From assembly GCA_030633225.1 (NCBI GenBank), contig DAOVTF010000172.1, positions 1 through 5,004 of the forward strand: a stretch of DNA of 5,004 nucleotides, given 5' to 3'. Of the stretch, positions 1 to 5,004 are shown piece after piece; the stretch's first letter is position 1, and each line of letters starts with the position of its first letter. The position numbers and the translations under genes are program-made. The notes under the pieces are model-generated. The model did not search any database, was not told the DNA's origin, and saw only the letters and a list, made by a program, of their open reading frames with translations. This DNA is from Flavobacteriaceae bacterium. Its GTDB lineage: Bacteria > Bacteroidota > Bacteroidia > Flavobacteriales > Flavobacteriaceae.

Positions 1-324
1 ATTCTCTGCTTGCTCAATAGACACAATTTTAATATTCTCTTTTTGTAGCTTTTTAATTAAATCTAAAGTGTTTTCTATATGCTCCCATTCTACCGATTCT
101 GTTGCGCCTAAAGCTGTTTTATGAATATCTTTATGTGGTGGCTTAGCTGTAATACCACACAAATAAATTTTCTCTATCAAAAAAGCATCACTCGTTCTAA
201 AAACTGAGCCTATATTATTCAAACTTCTAATATTATCTAAAATCACAATAATAGATACCTTTTCTTTTTTCTTAAAAGTTTCTACATCAATTCTACCAAG
301 TTCACTGTTTTTTAATTTACGCAT
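1..324 (-). CDS. TrmH/SpoU-family RNA 2'-O-methyltransferase, N-terminal part (cut by left edge)
   Basis: Reading the minus strand from an ATG at 324-322 gives 108 open codons to the window edge, so the gene is partial at its 3' end. The product begins MRKLKNSELGRIDVETF. It then shows the first conserved SpoU/TrmH block at residues 29-48 (LDNIRSLNNIGSVFRTSDAF), with N36, G39 and Arg43, the position of the family's catalytic arginine. A second familiar stretch, HKTALGATESVEW, lies at about residues 68-80. Family knowledge: these SPOUT-fold enzymes transfer a methyl group from S-adenosylmethionine to a ribose 2'-OH in tRNA or rRNA. The SAM-binding knot motifs lie beyond the edge and cannot be checked. 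Starting almost directly with the catalytic domain fits the short form of about 175-180 residues rather than the longer TrmH/RlmB types with an N-terminal substrate-binding domain. Substrate is unknown, so I give no symbol. It is divergent from mutS. No Shine-Dalgarno precedes the ATG, and I found no convincing promoter; the nearest match on this strand (353-346, TTAATTTG) has one mismatch to TAnnTTTG. Confidence 0.9.
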   Translation of the reverse strand, partial: MRKLKNSELGRIDVETFKKKEKVSIIVILDNIRSLNNIGSVFRTSDAFLIEKIYLCGITAKPPHKDIHKTALGATESVEWEHIENTLDLIKKLQKENIKIVSIEQAEN

Positions 325-385
325 TTTAGATTTTCAAATTCATTGCAAATTAATGAAGAAAAAAGAATATGTAGTTTTATTTCCT

Positions 386-418
386 GTAAATACTTCTAGG
401 ATAATCCAAAATATTTAC
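386..418. repeat. Imperfect dyad in the divergent intergenic region, possible operator
   Basis: GTAAATA at 386-392 is the exact reverse complement of TATTTAC at 412-418. Almost concentric with it is a second small dyad, GGAT at 399-402 and ATCC at 404-407. A nested dyad between two divergent genes is where a regulator site could lie. However, seven-base AT-rich inverted repeats arise by chance in DNA like this, the 19-base loop makes a poor RNA hairpin, and no T-tract follows on either strand. I treat it as a weak candidate only. Confidence 0.2.
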
Positions 419-482
419 TTTTTCACTTTGTAATTCTCCAAGTATTTCAGCTAATTGCATTATTCTTTTATGTTTAAAATTA

Positions 483-490
483 TATCTTTG
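483..490 (+). promoter_or_regulatory. Bacteroidota-type -7 promoter element for mutS
   Basis: TATCTTTG matches the TAnnTTTG consensus of the Bacteroidota primary sigma factor without a mismatch. The companion TTG (-33) element is weak: the best TTG is at 455-457, 25 bases upstream of the TA, slightly beyond the usual 17-23. Transcription would begin near 495-498, leaving a leader of about 55 bases before the TTG start at 551. The element lies inside the longest possible mutS reading frame, so if it is used the frame upstream of it is not translated. It is the only perfect match I found between 325 and 550. Confidence 0.5.
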
Positions 491-550
491 CTAATATGGG
501 AATCATTAAAAGACGTGTCCTGCAAGTTAAACAATAATACTCCTAAAAAA

Positions 551-3160
551 TTGGCAAAAACAAAAGCAAAAAAAGTAACCCCTTTAATGCAACAGTACAA
601 TAATATCAAGGTAAAATACCCTGATGCTATGCTGCTTTTTAGAGTAGGGGATTTTTATGAAACTTTTGGTGATGATGCTGTAAAAGCTGCTAAAATATTA
701 GGTATAGTTCTAACCAAACGAGGAGCTGGAAGTGAAACTGAAACCGCTTTAGCCGGGTTTCCACATCATTCATTAAATACTTATTTACCAAAATTAGTAA
801 AAGCTGGTTTAAGGGTTGCTATTTGTGATCAATTGGAAGATCCAAAAATGACAAAAACAATTGTAAAACGTGGTGTAACAGAGCTAGTTACTCCAGGAAT
901 TGCATTGAATGATGAAGTTTTACAAGCTAAAAAAAACAATTTTTTAGCAGCAATTCATTTTGGTAAAAAATATATCGGAATTTCTTTTTTAGATGCTTCT
1001 ACAGGTGAGTTTTTAACAGCTCAAGGAAATGCAGAATACATTGATAAATTGTTGCAAAATTTCAGTCCAAGTGAAATACTAGTACAAAAACAATTTAAAC
1101 AAAGATTTGGAGATACTTTTGGTGAACAGTTTTATACTTTTTATTTAGAAGATTGGATCTTTCAAAATGATTTTGCCAATGAAATTTTAAATAATCATTT
1201 TAAAATAAAATCATTAAAAGGTTTTGGGATTGATGATTTAAAAGAAGGAATAATTTCAGCAGGAGCTATTCTGCATTATTTATCAGAAACCCACCATCAT
1301 AAATTAGAACACATAACTAATATTCAACGCATATTTGAAGATAATTATGTTTGGATGGATAAGTTTACCATACGTAATTTAGAATTGTATTATTCAACTG
1401 CCGACCAAGCTGTAACACTTTTGGATATTATTGATAATACTATATCGCCAATGGGTGGAAGGTTACTCAAACGTTGGTTGGCTTTGCCTTTAAAAAATAT
1501 TAAGGAGATTCAAAAACGCCATGAAATAGTAAAATATTTTATGGAGAATGAAGAGTTTTTTAATCATGTAAATTATCAAATAAAACAAATAAGTGATCTC
1601 GAAAGATTAATTTCAAAAGTTGCTACCGGTAAAATAAATCCGCGAGAAGTGGTACTACTTAAAGATTCGTTAAATGCAATTTTACCCATAAAAGAAGCAG
1701 CTAATCAAAGTAAAAATAAAACTCTTCAAAACTTAGGAACCGAGATTGATTCTTGTATTAATTTGATAACTAAAATATCTAAAACCGTTCAAGAAAATGC
1801 CCCGGTTAATATTAATAAGGGTAACGCTATTGCGGAAGGAGTTTCAGCTGAATTAGATGATTTACGTGCTATTTCTACTTCAGGGAAAGATTATTTAGAC
1901 CAAATGGTAATTCGCGAAAGCGAACGCACCCAAATACCTAGTTTAAAAATATCATTTAACAATGTTTTTGGTTATTATATTGAGGTTAGAAATACACATA
2001 AAAATAAAGTGCCTGAAGAATGGATTAGAAAACAAACCTTAGTTTCGGCAGAAAGATATATTACCGAAGAACTTAAAGAGTATGAAGCTAAAATTTTAGG
2101 TGCTCAAGAAAAGATTTCTAAACTTGAGTTGGAACTGTTTCAAAATATGCTTCATTTTATACTGCCCTATATCCAAAAGATTCAAAAAAATGCACAAATA
2201 ATAGCGCAAATTGATTGTTTGAGTTCATTTGCAAACACTGCTTTGAATAATAATTATGTTCGTCCGATTATTGATGATTCTACCGATATTGAGATTAAAA
2301 ATGGTCGTCATGCGGTTATCGAAAAACAATTACCTATTGGTGAAGAATATATTGCTAATGATTTGGTTCTAAACAGAAATCAGCAGCAAATTATTATGAT
2401 TACCGGACCAAATATGAGTGGTAAATCGGCCATTTTAAGGCAAACTGCTTTGATTGTTCTATTGGCTCAAATTGGTAGTTATGTTCCTGCTCAAAATGCA
2501 AGAATAGGAATTGTTGATAAAATATTTACACGAGTTGGTGCAAGTGATAATATTTCAATGGGTGAGTCAACTTTTATGGTTGAAATGAATGAAACCGCGA
2601 GTATTTTAAATAATTTATCTGATAGAAGTTTGATCTTACTCGACGAAATTGGTCGTGGGACAAGTACTTATGATGGTGTTTCTATTGCTTGGGCAATAGC
2701 CGAATATTTACATGAACATCCAACAAAAGCAAAAACATTATTTGCAACTCATTATCATGAATTGAATGATATGAGCGAAACTTTTGAAAGGATAAAAAAC
2801 TACAATGTATCGATAAAAGAATTAAAAAATGAAGTGATTTTTTTACGTAAATTAGTTCAAGGCGGAAGTAAACATAGCTTTGGAATTTATGTCGCAAAAC
2901 TGGCAGGAATGCCAACCCCGGTAATTCATCGAGCCAATAAAATGTTGAAGCATTTAGAAAAAAGCCACAGCTCAGAAGATATTCAAGAAAAGTTAAAAAA
3001 TGCTGCCAATCAAGATCTACAATTAAGCTTTTTTAATTTAGATGATCCTTTACTAGAAGAAATTAAAGAAGAAATTTTGACCACAAATATTGATACTTTA
3101 ACGCCTATTGAAGCTTTAATGAAATTAAATGAAATTAAAAGGATGTTGGTGAAGAAATGA
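551..3160 (+). CDS. mutS: DNA mismatch repair ATPase MutS
   Basis: MutS binds mismatches and small loops in newly copied DNA and, with MutL, starts repair in the cytoplasm. All parts are present (numbered from TTG 551, 869 residues, normal for flavobacterial MutS). The mismatch-reading F35-Y36-E37 sits in GDFYETF. A connector domain spans about 130-250, followed by core/lever helices. The clamp domain carries GYYIEV near 473. The ATPase has Walker A GPNMSGKS at 619-626, SDN/GES signature loop from 663, Walker B LLDE ending D698-E699, and H734 in ATHYHE. Near the C-terminus QLSFF (824-828) fits a beta-clamp binding motif, and LTPIEAL begins the terminal oligomerisation helix. Start choice: the frame is open back to TTG 455 (ATG 470, GTG 515 also possible). 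TTG 551 gives MAKTKAKKVTPLMQQY, the usual flavobacterial N-terminus, whereas the upstream 32 residues are hydrophobic, unlike MutS, and overlap the promoter. The gene looks intact; TGA at 3158-3160. The start is less certain than the identity. Confidence 0.96.
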   Translation: MAKTKAKKVTPLMQQYNNIKVKYPDAMLLFRVGDFYETFGDDAVKAAKILGIVLTKRGAGSETETALAGFPHHSLNTYLPKLVKAGLRVAICDQLEDPKMTKTIVKRGVTELVTPGIALNDEVLQAKKNNFLAAIHFGKKYIGISFLDASTGEFLTAQGNAEYIDKLLQNFSPSEILVQKQFKQRFGDTFGEQFYTFYLEDWIFQNDFANEILNNHFKIKSLKGFGIDDLKEGIISAGAILHYLSETHHHKLEHITNIQRIFEDNYVWMDKFTIRNLELYYSTADQAVTLLDIIDNTISPMGGRLLKRWLALPLKNIKEIQKRHEIVKYFMENEEFFNHVNYQIKQISDLERLISKVATGKINPREVVLLKDSLNAILPIKEAANQSKNKTLQNLGTEIDSCINLITKISKTVQENAPVNINKGNAIAEGVSAELDDLRAISTSGKDYLDQMVIRESERTQIPSLKISFNNVFGYYIEVRNTHKNKVPEEWIRKQTLVSAERYITEELKEYEAKILGAQEKISKLELELFQNMLHFILPYIQKIQKNAQIIAQIDCLSSFANTALNNNYVRPIIDDSTDIEIKNGRHAVIEKQLPIGEEYIANDLVLNRNQQQIIMITGPNMSGKSAILRQTALIVLLAQIGSYVPAQNARIGIVDKIFTRVGASDNISMGESTFMVEMNETASILNNLSDRSLILLDEIGRGTSTYDGVSIAWAIAEYLHEHPTKAKTLFATHYHELNDMSETFERIKNYNVSIKELKNEVIFLRKLVQGGSKHSFGIYVAKLAGMPTPVIHRANKMLKHLEKSHSSEDIQEKLKNAANQDLQLSFFNLDDPLLEEIKEEILTTNIDTLTPIEALMKLNEIKRMLVKK
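926..948 (+). repeat. Perfect 9-bp inverted repeat with A8 and T6 tracts inside mutS
   Basis: GCTAAAAAA at 926-934 is the exact reverse complement of TTTTTTAGC at 940-948, with a five-base loop (AACAA). The left arm is part of an unbroken run of eight A (929-936) and the right arm contains six T (940-945). It falls on codons for Ala-Lys-Lys-Asn-Asn-Phe-Leu at about residues 126-132, near the start of the connector domain. It resembles an intrinsic terminator in shape, but the stem is nearly all A-T pairs and lies early in an intact gene, so I do not call it a terminator. Confidence 0.6.
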
Positions 3161-3194
3161 TATAATCTTACTTATTTACGAAATTATTGAGTCT

Positions 3195-4967
3195 ATGAAA
3201 GTCTTTTTTCTTCTTCTTTTTGTTACTATATACAGTATGGCTCAAACTAATATTGAAGGGTTTATTTTTGACAAAACAACTAATACCCCTCTTCCATACG
3301 CTACCATTGAATTAATTAATAGTGATTTATATACAATTACAAACGAAAATGGTAAGTTTGAAATTAAAGCGACTAAAAATGATGCGACACTTAGAATAAG
3401 ATATTTAGGATTTGAAACTATTAATATACCTGCAAGTTATTTTGAAACTAATTCTAAACTTTTTTTAAAGCCTAATATTTCAGATTTAAATGAGATTGTC
3501 ATTGCTGCAGATAAAGATTATGCATACAATCTATTAAATAGTTTGATTAAAAAATACCGAGAAGATAAAAATATCACACAGAGTAAGGCTTTCTTATCGC
3601 TTACCTCCTTTGCTAGAAATACTCCTATTGAACAAATTGAAGGATTTTATAATAGTTCGCAAAACTTCGCTGAAGGAATTATTGATTTAAATATAAAAAG
3701 TGGCCGTTTTGGTCAAAATAAATCCTTCCCTTTTTATAATTTGGATAATAATATTCTTCTGTTAGACTTTTCGCTTTTTAAAAAAACTGGGCAAATTTTA
3801 CCTATTTATCCTGGGAACTTATCAGTAAATACAATAAAATCTAAATATACTGTAATAATTGATGAATGTAGTTCTTGTTTAAATGATGAAGCTATTCTAT
3901 CATTTATACCTAAAAAATACAATGGAAAAATGTTTTCTGGAAAAATTTATTTTGATTCGGATAAACTAATAATTAAAAAAATAGATCTTCAAATAAACAA
4001 TCCAGAAATAAAGCAATTAGCATCGATTATTGAAAATGATATAGTAACACCTACCGAAATTTTGTTTAAAATTTCTTTTAATCCATTAAATGATAAAATT
4101 CAATATTTAGATTTTGTTTTGAAAATGTATTATAATTCAGAAAGTGTCAAAGAAATAATAAAATCTCACTCCTTTTTATATTTTTATGATTATGATAAAT
4201 CTTTTACACTTCCTTATTTTACGAACACAGTAAATTTTAATAATGATTACGATAAAATTATTGCGTTAAAAGCTTCTGAAGATTTTTGGGAAACCAATTA
4301 TCAATTTCCAAAAAGCTATAGTGAAATAAGTTCTAAGGAGTATTTATCTAAATATGGATATTTAATTAATTATAACTCCTCTATTCCATCTAGCTATATT
4401 AAATATGTAAAACCTTCTGTTTTAATATGGGATAAGAATCAACGATTGAATTGGAGCAATATTAAAGAAAGGTTAGTTAAAACAAAAAAGTCAAAAAACA
4501 ATTATAAGAAAGGAAGTGCATATGAAACTGATAAGCTATCTTACTCTGTTTCAGACATGGGTAATGGCAGGAAAATTGGAAACGAATTAATCAATATAAG
4601 TTATATAATAAACAGTTTTGAAAAAGACAGTGGAGAGTTTAGCTATATATCACAAACATTATTTGACATACATACTTCCTATTATAGTAAAAATAGAACA
4701 AATAATAAATTAATATATCTCAATATTATATTTGATATTTATGAATATTACAGACAAATGGCAATTGCTCAGATAAATAAAAAAAAGAATTTTGAAGAAG
4801 TAAAAATAATATTTGACAAAAAATATAAAGAAGCTAGTATAAAGGTAGAGCAAATGAAGAATGAAACTAATTACGGGTTGAACAATCAAAATTTGATGAA
4901 GTGGAATAATAAAATTAAATCTAAATTAGAAATAGATAACTTCACATTAATTATGAATAGTAAATAA
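3195..4967 (+). CDS. Exported protein with carboxypeptidase-regulatory-like N-terminal domain, function unknown
   Basis: The 590-residue product starts with a clear signal peptide (MKVFFLLLFVTIYSMA, probable cleavage before Q17), so it should be exported to the periplasm or outer membrane; there is no lipobox cysteine. Residues about 18-100 resemble the CarboxypepD_reg-like beta-sandwich common in Bacteroidota envelope proteins: IEGFIFDKTTNTPLPYATIE, then TNENGKFEI and RIRYLGFETI. Residues about 105-330 look beta-rich; GKIYFDSDKLIIKKIDL at 249-265 recalls strands in the DUF5686-type family. The protein is too short and lacks the C-terminal barrel expected for that family or for a SusC/TonB-dependent receptor. 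Residues about 415-590 are Lys/Asn/Tyr-rich, probably helical, and I recognise nothing in them. The only two cysteines form C225-S-S-C228. ATG 3195 is chosen because it places the signal peptide at the N-terminus; no Shine-Dalgarno precedes it. It lies 34 bases after mutS with no terminator or promoter match between, and 2 bases before the next gene. The biochemical role is unknown. Confidence 0.88.
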   Translation: MKVFFLLLFVTIYSMAQTNIEGFIFDKTTNTPLPYATIELINSDLYTITNENGKFEIKATKNDATLRIRYLGFETINIPASYFETNSKLFLKPNISDLNEIVIAADKDYAYNLLNSLIKKYREDKNITQSKAFLSLTSFARNTPIEQIEGFYNSSQNFAEGIIDLNIKSGRFGQNKSFPFYNLDNNILLLDFSLFKKTGQILPIYPGNLSVNTIKSKYTVIIDECSSCLNDEAILSFIPKKYNGKMFSGKIYFDSDKLIIKKIDLQINNPEIKQLASIIENDIVTPTEILFKISFNPLNDKIQYLDFVLKMYYNSESVKEIIKSHSFLYFYDYDKSFTLPYFTNTVNFNNDYDKIIALKASEDFWETNYQFPKSYSEISSKEYLSKYGYLINYNSSIPSSYIKYVKPSVLIWDKNQRLNWSNIKERLVKTKKSKNNYKKGSAYETDKLSYSVSDMGNGRKIGNELINISYIINSFEKDSGEFSYISQTLFDIHTSYYSKNRTNNKLIYLNIIFDIYEYYRQMAIAQINKKKNFEEVKIIFDKKYKEASIKVEQMKNETNYGLNNQNLMKWNNKIKSKLEIDNFTLIMNSK

Positions 4968-4969
4968 CA

Positions 4970-5004
4970 ATGAAAAGCATTAAAGCATTCATAACCCTTT
5001 TTTC
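4970..5004 (+). CDS. Start of a further gene, probably exported (cut by right edge)
   Basis: An ATG at 4970-4972, two bases after the TAA of the preceding gene, opens a frame reading MKSIKAFITLF to the edge (11 codons plus two bases). A short basic start followed by hydrophobic residues is what the beginning of a signal peptide looks like. The tight spacing argues for translation from the same transcript as the exported protein upstream, and so for a related envelope role. Eleven codons are too few to name a family, and the frame could close soon after the edge. Confidence 0.55.
   Translation, partial: MKSIKAFITLF

Noticed and set aside
346..353. Promoter for the methyltransferase on the minus strand (TTAATTTG)
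   Set aside because: It has one mismatch to TAnnTTTG at a key position, has no TTG partner 17-23 bases upstream, and would leave a leader of fewer than 20 bases.
926..948. Intrinsic terminator inside mutS
   Set aside because: The stem is nearly all A-T pairs, the T-run is part of the stem rather than following it, and the gene continues intact for more than 2 kb.
2682..2915. 77-residue reading frame on the minus strand inside mutS
   Set aside because: It lies wholly antisense to the conserved Walker B and ATHYHE region of mutS, has no recognisable domain or promoter, and its content is what the antisense of that conserved protein would give.
3161..3166. TATAAT just after the mutS stop, resembling a sigma70 -10 box
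   Set aside because: There is no -35 element at suitable spacing; the nearest, TTGGTG at 3146-3151, is only 9 bases away. Bacteroidota primary sigma factors use TAnnTTTG rather than TATAAT. In such AT-rich DNA the hexamer is expected by chance.
3195..4967. SusC/TonB-dependent receptor, suggested by the N-terminal regulatory-like domain
   Set aside because: There is no plug domain, the length is about half that expected, and the C-terminal half shows no alternating beta-barrel pattern or terminal aromatic strand.

Overview
The window looks like ordinary chromosomal DNA from a member of the Bacteroidota, most likely a marine or host-associated Flavobacteriaceae. This rests on three things seen in the sequence: very AT-rich DNA (roughly 30% GC by eye, not counted), no Shine-Dalgarno sequences before the starts, and a Bacteroidota-type TAnnTTTG promoter element. 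The protein sequences also read like flavobacterial versions of their families. The species cannot be fixed from this window.

Layout: positions 1-324 (minus strand) hold the N-terminal 108 codons of a short TrmH/SpoU-type RNA 2'-O-methyltransferase that runs off the left edge. Positions 325-550 are a divergent intergenic region. It contains a good -7 promoter element for mutS at 483-490 and a weak dyad at 386-418. Positions 551-3160 (plus strand) encode a complete MutS mismatch-repair ATPase of 869 residues, assuming the TTG start at 551. An in-frame extension reaching back to 455 is probably untranslated leader. After 34 bases comes a 590-residue exported protein (3195-4967) with a signal peptide and an N-terminal carboxypeptidase-regulatory-like beta-sandwich. 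The rest of that protein is not recognised. Two bases after its stop, another gene starts at 4970 with what looks like the beginning of a signal peptide, and it is cut by the right edge.

The three plus-strand genes are closely spaced and could form one transcript, but their functions do not obviously connect. mutS is DNA repair in the cytoplasm, while the following pair looks like an envelope module of unknown job. The methyltransferase is divergent and acts on RNA. I see no mobile element, CRISPR array, tRNA, rRNA or defence system. The least explained part is the exported-protein pair at the right end. The other points worth checking are the mutS start and a homopolymer hairpin within mutS.
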